A DNA stretch of 64,000 nt, taken from positions 1 to 64,000 of the forward strand of contig JAFRRP010000023.1 in the NCBI GenBank assembly GCA_017428085.1, read 5' to 3'. Shown here one piece after another: positions 32,957 to 41,920 of this stretch. A program made the position numbers and the translations under genes. The DNA is from Clostridia bacterium (lineage in GTDB: Bacteria > Bacillota > Clostridia > Oscillospirales > Acutalibacteraceae). Below the pieces are notes generated by a model. It saw nothing but the letters and a program-made list of their open reading frames with translations. It was not told the DNA's origin and searched no databases. Numbering within the stretch: the first letter of the stretch is position 1; every line of letters begins with the position of its first letter.

Positions 32957-33414
32957 TTATTCCCCGTCGCCGTCGTCCGGCAGCTCCTTTTTGCCCGTCA
33001 GGGCGCTGAAGGCGCCGCCGATCAGGCTGCCCACCAGCGTTTCCAGCTTTTCGCCCTTCAGCGTCGCCATCACCTCTTTTTTCGTTTGGCTGTCCGCCGC
33101 GCGGTAAAGCTGCACCAGCTTTTTTCCGTGGCGGTCACCTTCATGGAGGTGGTGTTCGCCCCCGCGGGCGGTTTGGAGGCAGAGGAAGAAGAGGATGTTC
33201 CCTTTGCCGCGTCCAGCAGCGACTTCGGCGTCACGCCCGTGGCCTTGGCCACCTGCTTGAGCTGCTCGGTCGTCAGCTCCTTTTCGCCGCGTTCCGCCCG
33301 TCCGATATCGGAGGCGGAACAGTTCTTCACCTTGCGGGCCAGCTGCTCCTGCGTCATGCCCGCGTCCGTCCGGGCCTCTTTGATCAGCTTGCCGACCCTT
33401 TTCGCGTTCGCCAT
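32957..33414 (-). pseudogene. XRE-type HTH regulator split by a one-base frameshift
   Basis: The first part reads MANAKRVGKLIKEARTDAGM with an HTH of the QEQLARKVKNCSASDIGRAERG type, followed by a Ser-rich linker. In the run of six A at 33120-33125 (minus strand) the frame breaks: as written it continues SWCSFTARRT and stops at 33070. Adding one A restores KLVQLYRAADSQTKKEV and MATLKGEKLETLVG to the stop at 32957, which is the expected C-terminus of this family (about 150 aa). The unit is therefore one gene with a one-base deletion in a homopolymer. It could be a real mutation, an assembly error, or slippage on the A run. GGGGAG precedes the ATG at 33414. Confidence 0.85.
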
Positions 33415-33541
33415 GTGGATCTCCCCTTTTCTGTTTTTCATTATTATGTTAGCACACCGCCGCGGCAGATGCAAGGACATATTTTGAGGTTCAATGAACG
33501 GCATGTGACAGAACAAACAGGAATCGGCGGGCAAAACCGGC
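33415..33541. other. Upstream region of the HTH gene, nothing recognised
   Basis: Contains only a possible promoter for the HTH gene (minus strand) before the REPIN-like element begins. No gene is supported. Confidence 0.5.
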
Positions 33542-33690
33542 AGCGCGGCACCTCAATGCCGCTACAGGCACGAACTATTTTGAAAAGGTTTTCGATGAAA
33601 CGATGCCTATTGTGTCAGAGAAAACGGTCTGTGATCCAAAATCCGTTTCCATAGTTACAATTGTCAGAAGCGGCACTGAGGTGCCGCGCT
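33542..33690. repeat. REPIN-like element, copy 3
   Basis: A 149-bp element with 22-base inverted ends at 33542-33563 and 33669-33690 (21 of 22 match). The right half, AGTTACAATTGTC then the hairpin and GCTACC, closely matches copy 1 at 15.7 kb, while the rest of the core is different. It lies between the HTH gene and the gapA terminator. Confidence 0.82.
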
Positions 33691-33750
33691 ACCATTTATG
33701 TTTTATGTCGTTTTCCTTAACCAAATGACATTGCGCCGTGCTGCGCAGAC

Positions 33751-33780
33751 AAAAAAACAGCGGCGCGTGAAGCGCCGCCG
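33751..33780 (-). terminator. Rho-independent terminator of gapA
   Basis: On the minus strand CGGCGGCGCTTCACGCGCCG, stem GCGGCGC/GCGCCGC, followed by CTG and seven T residues. Confidence 0.88.
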
Positions 33781-33807
33781 GGTTGCGTGATATTTGCGTG
33801 TTGTAAC

Positions 33808-34842
33808 TTACAGCTCCGCGAAATACTTGATGGTGCGGACCATCTGGCTGGTGTAGGAGTTCTCGTTGTCATACCAGGACACGACCTGCACCTGATACAG
33901 ACCGTCGCCGATGGCGGAGACCATGGTCTGGGTGGCGTCGAACAGGGAGCCGAAGCGCATGCCGATGACGTCGGAGGAGACGATGGGATCCTCGTTGTAG
34001 CCGTAGGACTCGGAGGCGGCGGCCTTCATGGCGGCGTTGATGCCTTCCTTGGTCACGTCGTCGCCCTTGACGACCGCGGTCAGGATGGTGGTGGAGCCGG
34101 TCGGTACGGGCACGCGCTGCGCGGAACCGATCAGTTTGCCGTTCAGCTCGGGGATGACCAGGCCGATAGCCTTCGCGGCGCCCGTGGAGTTGGGCACGAT
34201 GTTGGCGGCGCCGGCGCGGGCTCTTCTGAGGTCGCCCTTTCTGTGGGGGCCGTCCAGGATCATCTGATCGCCGGTGTAGGCGTGGATGGTGCTCATGATG
34301 CCGCTCTGGATGGGAGCGTAATCGTTGAGGGCCTTGGCCATGGGAGCCAGGCAGTTGGTGGTGCAGGAAGCGGCGGAGATGATCTGATCGTCGGCGGTCA
34401 GGGTGTTCTCGTTGACCGAGTAAACGATGGTCTTAAGATCGTTGCCCGCGGGGGCGGAGATGACGACCTTCTTGGCGCCGGCGTTGATGTGGGCCATGCT
34501 CTTATCCTTGGAGCAGTAGAAGCCCGTGCACTCGAGGACGACGTCCACGCCCAGCTCGCCCCAGGGGCAGTTGGCGGCGTCTTTTTCCGCGTATATTTTC
34601 AGGGTCTTGCCGTCCACGGTGATGGTGCCGGCCTCGTCGTCGGCGGAGATGGTGTGCAGGTTCTCGCCGATCACGCCGCAGTAACCCTTCTGGGCGGTAT
34701 CATACTTGAGCAGGTGCGCCAGCATCTTGGGGCTGGTCAGATCGTTGATGGCGACCACTTCGTAGCCCTCCGCGCCGAACATCTGACGGAACGCAAGACG
34801 GCCGATTCTGCCGAAACCGTTGATAGCAACTTTAACAGACAT
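33808..34842 (-). CDS. gapA: Glyceraldehyde-3-phosphate dehydrogenase, type I
   Basis: A 344-aa protein. It opens [20 protein letters not shown] (NAD fold), has the catalytic Cys in [15 protein letters not shown] and the partner His in [13 protein letters not shown], and ends [20 protein letters not shown]. It oxidises glyceraldehyde-3-phosphate to 1,3-bisphosphoglycerate in glycolysis. It is monocistronic here, with its own promoter and terminator; the usual pgk and tpi neighbours are absent. Confidence 0.98.
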   Translation of the reverse strand: MSVKVAINGFGRIGRLAFRQMFGAEGYEVVAINDLTSPKMLAHLLKYDTAQKGYCGVIGENLHTISADDEAGTITVDGKTLKIYAEKDAANCPWGELGVDVVLECTGFYCSKDKSMAHINAGAKKVVISAPAGNDLKTIVYSVNENTLTADDQIISAASCTTNCLAPMAKALNDYAPIQSGIMSTIHAYTGDQMILDGPHRKGDLRRARAGAANIVPNSTGAAKAIGLVIPELNGKLIGSAQRVPVPTGSTTILTAVVKGDDVTKEGINAAMKAAASESYGYNEDPIVSSDVIGMRFGSLFDATQTMVSAIGDGLYQVQVVSWYDNENSYTSQMVRTIKYFAEL

Positions 34843-34900
34843 GATAAAATTCCTCCGTTTTTTGACGCGCCGTTATGACGCACCTTATTTTTTCATGATA

Positions 34901-34928
34901 ATTATACCAAAAAATATTTTGTTTGCAA
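34901..34928 (-). promoter_or_regulatory. Promoter of gapA
   Basis: On the minus strand TTGCAA (34928-34923), 16-bp spacer, TATAAT (34906-34901). Confidence 0.75.
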
Positions 34929-35145
34929 GCGATTTGTTAAAAAAGTAACTTTGCGGGAAAATGTTTGGCGTTTATGACATTTTTGCAATAAGTTTGAAAA
35001 AGTTATTACTGCATATTCACCACTGATACCGATCCGATCTCCCGATCGCAATCAGGGGGCGTCCCCGGAGGGGATCGGATCGAAAAACGGCAATCCGTGC
35101 AGGCATCCATATGCCGGAAGGGCGCATACATTTCCGAAATCACTG
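34929..35145. other. Intergenic region with one long hairpin
   Basis: No gene is supported. An imperfect inverted repeat of about 12 bases (CGATCCGATC near 35033 and GGATCGGATCG near 35072) encloses a GC-rich loop. It is not followed by a T run, so it may be a regulatory site, not a terminator. Confidence 0.45.
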
Positions 35146-35174
35146 TTGACAGATCACGTTTAACCCATTAAACT
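35146..35174 (+). promoter_or_regulatory. Promoter of the beta-helix protein gene
   Basis: TTGACA at 35146-35151, 17-bp spacer, TAAACT at 35169-35174. Confidence 0.75.
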
Positions 35175-35224
35175 GGAATTGTATGGAAACGTCAATCATC
35201 ATTCCCCGGAAAGGACGGATCGTT

Positions 35225-36883
35225 ATGAAGCTTACAAAGAAACTGCTTGTTCGGCTGACGGCCCTGCTGTCCGCAGCGGCTATGCTCTTCGGCACGGCTG
35301 CCGTCGCGGGCGCGGCGGCGGAACCCGTGTTCGAGTACCTTACCTGCCCGGAGGAGGCAGTCAGCCCCTTTGAGGAAGCCCTGCTTGACCGGGCCGGCCC
35401 GGGGGATGATCTGCTCTCCAACCGGGGCTATGAGGAGACGGGCCTTTACATATCGCCCTACTGGACCTGCCGCGCGGCGGGAAAAGAGGTGCCGGTATAC
35501 GCCGCCATGTGCTACGACGGGGGGCCTGACAGAGGCGTGTTAAGCTCCTTTATCTACCTTTTCGTCAGCGATTTCGCCGACGGGATCACGCTGGAGCTGG
35601 ACCGGGGCGAAGCCGTGAAAAACGCCGTTGTGCTTCCCACCACCCTTGGCGCGAGGGCGGCAGTATCCGGAAGCACGGTGCGCTTTACCGCGGATAAGAC
35701 CGGTATTTACACCTGCCTGATCAACGACGACTGCCTGCTGGACGCGATCACCATCTTCGTGCGGGACTGCCCGGACGAGGAGGCGGAGATCGCCGCCTAC
35801 CGGGAGAAATACGGCGCGGACCGGGTAAAGGTGTTCACCCCCGGCCGGTACGACCTTGACTACATCGACACGGCCAACATCGACGCCCTGTATTTTTGCC
35901 GGGGCGCGTATCTCTGCGCCACGCATCTGTACGATATCCGCAAGGAGGGGGACGTTGCCAGCCCGCGCACGTTCCTGGACTTCTGCAACAAGACCGACGC
36001 GGTGATCGACGGCTTCGGCATCCTCGACTTCAACCGGGTGGACCGGAACGAGATCGGCTATATCACCATCAGCTACTGCACCGACTGCTCCGTGGAGGGC
36101 CTGCTGTGCCTGAACCCCGCGAGCTGGAATTTCGCGACCCACGCCGTCAACGGCCTGAAGATACGCGATATCGCCGCTTTCGGCTACCGCACTAACAGTG
36201 ACGCCCTCAACGTGTGCTGCTCCGAGAACGTGACGGTGAGCGATTGCTTTGCCCGCACCGGCGACGACTCCTTCAGCGCGAAAACCACCGCCCCCGGCAT
36301 CCCGCTGCGGCACGTCCGCTTTGAAAACTGCGTGGGCTGGAGCAACAAGTGCCGCGCCTTCGGCATCACGGGCGAGGTCAACAGCCCCATCGAGGACGTG
36401 GTATTCGCCGACTGCGCGGTGATCTACCGCAACGCCACCTGGGACAACAACCGGGTGTGCTCGCTGGCCGTTTCGGTGGAATACGGCGGCGCGGAGATCA
36501 ACAACGTGGTGTTCGAGAACATCGAGATCTACCGGGATACCGGCCGGGCCATCTTTGTGCTGGTGACCAACAAGCAGCTGCAAAACGTCAAAATGAAGGG
36601 CATCGTCTTCCGCAACATCAGCTACAACGCGGACGTTGAGGGCCGGATCGCCTCCGTCATCAAGCCCACCGCCGGCGAAAAGGTCCGCCTTTGGTTCTTC
36701 CGCCTGTTCAAGCAGCTCCTGCCCTTCGGCTGGCTCGACGGAAGGTTGGAGGATCCCCCCGTCAACGGCAACGAGATAGAGGTGACCTTCGACAACGTGA
36801 CGGCCAACGGCGTCAAGCTCAACCGCTTCAACTTCGGCAGGTATTTCAAGACCTCCGGCAACGAGGATATCTATTTCAAATAA
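35225..36883 (+). CDS. Secreted right-handed beta-helix protein, GH28/pectinase-like, with inserted amphipathic helix
   Basis: A 552-aa protein with a signal peptide (KKLLVRLTALLSAAAMLFGTAAVAGA). A beta-sandwich-like N-terminal region is followed by parallel beta-helix coils (GFGILDFNRVDRNEIGYI, ENVTVSDCFARTGDDSFSAK, NVVFENIEIYRDTGRA). The pattern TGDDSFS resembles the GH28 catalytic D-D motif, so it may be a polygalacturonase-type or related glycan hydrolase. Between coils near residues 482-505 is VRLWFFRLFKQLLPFGWLDG, an aromatic amphipathic stretch unusual for this fold and like the tails on other enzymes in this window. AAAGGA precedes the ATG at 35225. Confidence 0.78.
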   Translation: MKLTKKLLVRLTALLSAAAMLFGTAAVAGAAAEPVFEYLTCPEEAVSPFEEALLDRAGPGDDLLSNRGYEETGLYISPYWTCRAAGKEVPVYAAMCYDGGPDRGVLSSFIYLFVSDFADGITLELDRGEAVKNAVVLPTTLGARAAVSGSTVRFTADKTGIYTCLINDDCLLDAITIFVRDCPDEEAEIAAYREKYGADRVKVFTPGRYDLDYIDTANIDALYFCRGAYLCATHLYDIRKEGDVASPRTFLDFCNKTDAVIDGFGILDFNRVDRNEIGYITISYCTDCSVEGLLCLNPASWNFATHAVNGLKIRDIAAFGYRTNSDALNVCCSENVTVSDCFARTGDDSFSAKTTAPGIPLRHVRFENCVGWSNKCRAFGITGEVNSPIEDVVFADCAVIYRNATWDNNRVCSLAVSVEYGGAEINNVVFENIEIYRDTGRAIFVLVTNKQLQNVKMKGIVFRNISYNADVEGRIASVIKPTAGEKVRLWFFRLFKQLLPFGWLDGRLEDPPVNGNEIEVTFDNVTANGVKLNRFNFGRYFKTSGNEDIYFK

Positions 36884-36910
36884 CGGAAAACCGGGGTTCC
36901 CGATCACGAA

Positions 36911-36955
36911 CAAACCGGAAGAGGTCGCGCGATACCTCTTCCGGTTTCTTTTTTC
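36911..36955 (+). terminator. Rho-independent terminator after the beta-helix gene
   Basis: AAACCGGAAGAGGT...ACCTCTTCCGGTTTCTTTTTT, a 14-bp perfect stem with a T-rich tail. Confidence 0.93.
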
Positions 36956-36983
36956 GGGATTTATCCGCCGTCGCCTGACGCCT

Positions 36984-38169
36984 TTACTTTTCAGACAGAT
37001 GGATCTTCGCCATGGCGATGCTGTAGTTCGATTCCTCGCCGGGGGGATTGTTGGCGTAATACACGTCCGCGCCGTCCGCCGTGACGAACAGCGACGGGCT
37101 GTAGCCGCAGCGGCCGTGCCCGGCCGCCTGCGTGTAGGGCAGCGGATTGTCCACCGGGGCGAAGGTCTTTCCGTAGTCGAAGCTCAAAAACCAGTCCGAC
37201 CCCGTGTTGGTGCGGCCCTTCGCCATGTGGTTCGCCGTCACGATCAGGGTGCCGCATTTGCCGCCCACCGGGGACCAGGCCACGTAGGGTGAGGAGCCAA
37301 AGGGTCTTTCCCGCGGCGGAAACGACCGTACCGTAGTCGGCGACGTCGCCCCAGTCGTCCAGCGAGGTCGAGCGCTTGCAGTAGATGGTGTAGCTGCCGA
37401 TGCCGCCCATTTCATACACCATGTAATATTCGCCGTTGCCCAGCTTCACCACGCTTGCCATACCGGGCCGCAGCTCCGGGTCCGCGCAGGCCACGCACTC
37501 AAGCTTCTCGCTCCAGTGGATCAGGTCGGTGGAATACTTGTACACCAGCTTCTGGGAATGGGCGGGATCCGAATCGTCGGCATAGAAGCAGAACAGCCGT
37601 CCCGTTTCCTCCTCGTAGATCAGATAGGGCTCCCACACGCCCCAGTCCGTGCCCCCGGCCTTGTCCACGTTGCAGAAGGCCCGGAACGTCCGGCCCAGAT
37701 CGGTGCTTTCGTACAGGGTGATGGTGCTGTCGGTGACTCCCGCCCCGGTGATGGAGGTGGCGGCGAGGATGACCGTCCCCTTTTCAAAATCCCCGATATC
37801 CGCCGGCAGCTCATAGAGGAAGGGCATCCACTCGCAGTAATAGTTGTTATAGTCGTCCGTCACGTGGCACAGCTTCTGCCACGTCCGCCCGTCGTCCGTG
37901 CTGGAAAAGACCGGATAGGTGCTGTCCCACTGCTCAAAGGAGACCAGCAGCGTGCCGTTGTCGGCCTCGTTCTTCTGATGGGCCAGCCGGAGGATGGTCG
38001 GGTATTCGCAGACGGTCTCTCCGGCCGGCGCGAAGATCTCGCTCTGCCGTTCCACCGAGAACCGGACCGGAAGCCGGTCGTAGGAGATGGTTTTCTCATT
38101 CAAGGACGGAAACACCGCCCGCAGCAGCGTTAAAAAGAAAACCAGCAGCTTGAAAAACAGAAATCTCAT
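36984..38169 (-). pseudogene. Asp-box (BNR) propeller glycosidase, GH33/GH93-like, with one-base frameshift
   Basis: From the ATG at 38169 the frame encodes a six-bladed propeller: YPTILRLAHQKNEADNGTLL, the Asp box FSSTDDGRTWQKL, VWEPYLIYEEETGRLFCFYA and VVKLGNGEYYMVYEMGG. After VVSAAGKT the coding signal moves to the next frame (FGSSPYVAWSPVGGK ... DWFLSFDYGKTFAPVD ... AMAKIHLSEK), ending at 36984. Removing one base from the run of three C at 37302-37304 (minus strand) joins the two halves. The gene is thus broken by one inserted base or misassembled. The family includes sialidases and exo-arabinanases; the pectin context favours the latter. The N-terminus FLFFKLLVFFLTLLRAVFP is aromatic and hydrophobic, an anchor or unusual signal. 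Confidence 0.83.
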
Positions 38170-38216
38170 ATGCGCTCTTCCTCTCTTTCATTACGATTGA
38201 TATCGTTCTCCGTCCG

Positions 38217-39800
38217 TTACGCGCCGAACAGATCCAGCAGGCGGTTCCACAGCGCTGCGAAATAATTCAGCAGCCGACCCAGCGGGCCGTCGTAGGAGGC
38301 GCTGAAGCGCACGTTTTCGCTGTTTTTCATCGTATGGAACGCCGTGCGGTAATTCAGCGGGCCGATGGTTTTTCCTTTATAGGTAAAATTCTCAAAGGTC
38401 ACGTTGCGGATCTTCGCGTCCTTCAGCCCGTTTACAGTACACTTTTCCCCCGCGGACAGCACCGTGATATTGCGGAACGTCACGTCCGAGATGCCCTTGC
38501 CGGGGGTGTTCTTCTTTTCATAGTTGTCGCGCACGGTCAGGCGGATGGGCTCTCCCTTGGTCACCCGCTCGATGCGGATATCCTCAAAGGTCAGGTCGTG
38601 GACGAAGTTGCCGTCGCAGGAGTTGACGCCGATGGCGCCCCAGTAATACGAGGAATCCTCATAGTCGTCCAAAATATCGATATCGCGGAAGGTCATGTTG
38701 CAGATCTCGTCGTCTTTGCCGATGCCGCCGATATAGATCGCGTGGCCGCAGTCGGTAAGGAACACGCAGTTTTCCACCAGCCAGTCGCGGCAGCCGCCCA
38801 CGGCGAACCAGCAGGTGCCGGAGGCGACGACGCTGTCGTCGTTGCTGCGGAAGTAGCAGTCCCGGATCTCGATATTCTCGGCGGACATCAGGTCGATGCC
38901 GTCGGCGAAGTCGGAGCAGGAGAACAGCTTCACGTTCTCAAACCTCGCGTCCTTCAGGTTCTGCCCACAGACGGTGTAGGCCGTGGCGTTGCGGAAGACG
39001 ACCCCCGAAACGGTCAGCCCGGTCACGTCGATGGCTTCGACGCCGGAGATACGAATGCCGAAGGCCTCCGTGATGGATGCGTCGGTGGCCTCCCAGGTGT
39101 TCCAGTCGTAAAGATCCACGATACCGCGCCCGCCGATGGTCACGTCGTGGGCGCCCCTGTCGGGCTTGATGCGGGATTTGAGCACCGCGCCGTCAGCCAG
39201 CCAGACCGTCTGGCCGCTGTGCACGTACAGGATGGGAACGCCGTTCTCCACGGAGATGCGGCTGTCGTTTTCCACCGTGTGCACCCCCGGTCCGAACCAG
39301 AGGACGTCGGGATCGGCGGGGTCCGGCGCGTCCGTGAGGATGCCGTTGACGAACAGCTGTAAATTGTGCATCACGTCGCCGTCAAACTCCACGGAGAGCT
39401 GGCAGGGGTGATCCACTTCAAAGCACAGCGTGCCGTTCTCCGCCGTGCCCTTGATCCCGTCCGAAAAGGGGCGGATCTCCGCATTGGCAAAGGGCTGCTT
39501 CGGCGTGACGCGCACCTGCATGGTCCCTTCCAGGTCCACGGAGGCGAAGAACGTCTCCGTACAGGTCTTGCGGCCTCTTGTGACCAGCGCGGAGCAGACG
39601 GGCACGGAAAGCCATTCCCCGCCCGCGCTGACTTCCACCACGTAGTCGTCCCGCATGTCGAACCCTGCCGGGGCGTCGTACACCACCACCCGGCTGCCGG
39701 TGGCTTCCTCCCCCGCCGCCAGCGCGGAAAGCGCGCCGGGGACCAGCAGCAGCATCGCCGTCAACAGACAGGCGATCCGTTTGAAATGATGCTTTTTCAT
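38217..39800 (-). CDS. Secreted GH28-like pectinase with amphipathic C-terminal tail
   Basis: A 527-aa protein with a signal peptide (FKRIACLLTAMLLLVPGALSALA). A beta-sandwich of about 150 residues is followed by a right-handed beta-helix. It has the GH28-like spots NIEIRDCYFRSNDDSVVASG (paired Asp) and FLTDCGHAIYIGG (His-like position), fitting polygalacturonase or related pectin enzymes, although the usual NTD motif is not evident. The final 20 residues, GRLLNYFAALWNRLLDLFGA, are an amphipathic helix outside the fold. The ATG at 39800 follows GGAGGAA; an earlier in-frame ATG at 39821 lacks a good site. It lies upstream of the Asp-box gene on the same strand, with 47 bases between. Confidence 0.83.
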   Translation of the reverse strand: MKKHHFKRIACLLTAMLLLVPGALSALAAGEEATGSRVVVYDAPAGFDMRDDYVVEVSAGGEWLSVPVCSALVTRGRKTCTETFFASVDLEGTMQVRVTPKQPFANAEIRPFSDGIKGTAENGTLCFEVDHPCQLSVEFDGDVMHNLQLFVNGILTDAPDPADPDVLWFGPGVHTVENDSRISVENGVPILYVHSGQTVWLADGAVLKSRIKPDRGAHDVTIGGRGIVDLYDWNTWEATDASITEAFGIRISGVEAIDVTGLTVSGVVFRNATAYTVCGQNLKDARFENVKLFSCSDFADGIDLMSAENIEIRDCYFRSNDDSVVASGTCWFAVGGCRDWLVENCVFLTDCGHAIYIGGIGKDDEICNMTFRDIDILDDYEDSSYYWGAIGVNSCDGNFVHDLTFEDIRIERVTKGEPIRLTVRDNYEKKNTPGKGISDVTFRNITVLSAGEKCTVNGLKDAKIRNVTFENFTYKGKTIGPLNYRTAFHTMKNSENVRFSASYDGPLGRLLNYFAALWNRLLDLFGA

Positions 39801-39877
39801 CGAAAATTCCTCCATTTTCATTGGTTGAACGTCAATCAGGGAGCAGCCCCAACGTCATTTCGTCCGCCACAAAATAA

Positions 39878-41902
39878 TCACAGGTCTTCTTCTGACGCGG
39901 CGGCAAGCGCTTCCGGCGTAAGACGGATCCGGAACTCCTCCTGCGCCGTCACGCCGTTCAGCCGCAGCGCTCTGCCCTTTTCAAACAGAAGCGGCTCGTC
40001 CGTGAAGACCGGCGCGCCCTGCGGCAGGGCAAAGACCCGCAGCAGCATCTTCTTTGGGAAATCCCACCGTTTCAGGCCGATCTCCCAGGGCTCGCCCCGG
40101 TAATAGTCGTCGGCGACCTTGCGGCCGTCCAGCAGCAGCTCCGCCTGATCGCCCTCATAATCGACTGTCAGGAATACGTCGTCTCCTGAAACGTCCCCTT
40201 CGATCATCAGGTCATATTCCCGGTACAGGTCGCTCATGACCATCCTCGGACGCGCGTCCAGCCGCACGGCAGAGGGGGGCAGCGGCAGCGAGTACCGGGC
40301 AAGCTCCCCTTTCGCTGTATCTTTGCAGCCCGGCAGCGCGGGAAAGCTTTTGAGTTCGATATTCCTCCGGGCAAGGCAATATACGCCCTCTTCCGTTTCG
40401 ATCACCGGCTGCTCGCAGATCAGCAGATAGTCGTCGCCAAAACGGACCTTGACGGCGTTTTTCGCGTCCTCCCGGGAGAGGGTCAGCACCTTCGCCCCGG
40501 GGCCGTTCCACCGGTATTGCGGGTCCCGGTCCGCGTAGAAGACATACCCGTCCCGCAGGCGGCACAAAGGCGTCGCCGCCGCGCTGAGCAGCTCCGCATC
40601 CCCCAGCTTCATGTGGAACGGCAGAAAGAAATATTCGCCGGGGTCAACGGAGATCGCCGGGAATTCCACGTCCCCGGCCCGCAGGCGGACGTTTTCGTGC
40701 CGCTTCATCTCTCTGCGGCGCTGGTAATTGTTGATGAAGAGGAAGCCGGACTTGCCGTCGGTCCGCACCGCCGTGCGCAGAACCTCCGTATTTTCCGGGT
40801 CCTGTGGGATTTCATCGGGAATGACGGCGTCCATGGGCGCCAACGTTTCGCCGAAATCCTTCAGAAACATGGCCAGCATCCGGATCTCCCGGAAGCTGTC
40901 CGCCACGGTTCCGTATTCCCGCAGCGGCGCCTGAAAGTCATAGGAAAAGGCGGGGAGGTCGCAGCTGTTCCCCGCGGAACGGCTCTCCTGCAGGGTGGTG
41001 CGCTCCCCCACCGGGTTGGTGCCGCCGTGATAGACGTAGTAGCCCAGCATATTCGCGCCGCTGCCCAGCTTGACAAGGGAGTTTGCGCCGGTATCCGTCC
41101 CGCTGACCCTGGGTCTGCGGTTCCAGGTGACCTGTAACCCGCCGCCCAGCTCCGCCGTCAGGAACGGGAATCGGGCAGGGTCGAACCGGTAGCAGCCGAT
41201 GTTGGGCAGATGCGCTTTGTCCGCAAAGATGAAGCAGTCGCTGGCGGGAAGCTCCTCCGTAGAGGAATCCCAGGGCGCCTCCACGTAGCCACCGCTGACG
41301 GGCAGCAGGTCGCCCACGTAGCCGCCCCATCCGGTGGCGGTCCAGTAGGGCGCGTCGAACCCGATCTCACGGGCCAGCCGGGTAAGCGTCCGGATGTGTT
41401 CGTCGCCCCGCCCCTCGCCGCCGGCGCTGTATTCGTTTTCGATCTGGACGCCGATGACGGGGCCGCCGTTTTTCAGCAGGTCGCTTTCCACCTGCCCGAA
41501 CAGCGACGACCAGAAGCGTTCCACGGCACCCAGATATCCGGGATCGTCGGAACGCAGCCGCCAGCCCGTTTCCAGCAGCCAGTCCGGGAATCCGCCGTGG
41601 CGGGCTTCCCCGTGGCACCAGGGGCCGGGGCGGAGGAACGCGAGCAAACCGACCTCTTTGCAGCAGCATAAAAAGGCGTGTATATCCCTGTCGCCGTCCC
41701 AGCGGATCTCACCGGGGCGTTCCTCATGGTGGTTCCAGAACAAATAGGTGGCGACGATCTCCACGCCGCCCGCTTTCATTTTTTCAAGCTCTTCCTTCCA
41801 GTACCGGCAGGGGTAGCGGGAGAAATGGAATTCCCCCATCACCGGCAGCCAGGGTCTGCCGTCCCGCGTCAGATATTGTTTTGTCCATCCGTATCGTATC
41901 AT
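39878..41902 (-). CDS. Glycoside hydrolase family 35 beta-galactosidase
   Basis: A 674-aa protein without a signal peptide. The N-terminal TIM barrel begins GEFHFSRYPCRYWKEELEKM and has VATYLFWNHHEERPGEIRWD, the acid/base pair in IGVQIENEYS (Asn-Glu near 157) and the nucleophile in FLTAELGGGLQ (near 250), followed by beta-sandwich domains. GH35 releases terminal beta-galactose. Its cytoplasmic location suggests that it acts on imported oligosaccharides, for example galactan or arabinogalactan fragments. It lies 18 bases after the 2-hydroxyacid dehydrogenase and is probably cotranscribed with it. Confidence 0.93.
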   Translation of the reverse strand: MIRYGWTKQYLTRDGRPWLPVMGEFHFSRYPCRYWKEELEKMKAGGVEIVATYLFWNHHEERPGEIRWDGDRDIHAFLCCCKEVGLLAFLRPGPWCHGEARHGGFPDWLLETGWRLRSDDPGYLGAVERFWSSLFGQVESDLLKNGGPVIGVQIENEYSAGGEGRGDEHIRTLTRLAREIGFDAPYWTATGWGGYVGDLLPVSGGYVEAPWDSSTEELPASDCFIFADKAHLPNIGCYRFDPARFPFLTAELGGGLQVTWNRRPRVSGTDTGANSLVKLGSGANMLGYYVYHGGTNPVGERTTLQESRSAGNSCDLPAFSYDFQAPLREYGTVADSFREIRMLAMFLKDFGETLAPMDAVIPDEIPQDPENTEVLRTAVRTDGKSGFLFINNYQRRREMKRHENVRLRAGDVEFPAISVDPGEYFFLPFHMKLGDAELLSAAATPLCRLRDGYVFYADRDPQYRWNGPGAKVLTLSREDAKNAVKVRFGDDYLLICEQPVIETEEGVYCLARRNIELKSFPALPGCKDTAKGELARYSLPLPPSAVRLDARPRMVMSDLYREYDLMIEGDVSGDDVFLTVDYEGDQAELLLDGRKVADDYYRGEPWEIGLKRWDFPKKMLLRVFALPQGAPVFTDEPLLFEKGRALRLNGVTAQEEFRIRLTPEALAAASEEDL

Positions 41903-41920
41903 AGCCGTATCCTCTTGTGT

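Noticed and set aside
33120..33125. Programmed -1 frameshift in the HTH gene
   Set aside because: The A run is in the wrong register for the classic A-AAA-AAG heptamer and no stimulatory structure was noticed; simple deletion or sequencing error is more likely.
34980..35045. 21-codon frame in the gapA/beta-helix gap
   Set aside because: No convincing ribosome site or promoter; composition like surrounding AT-rich DNA.
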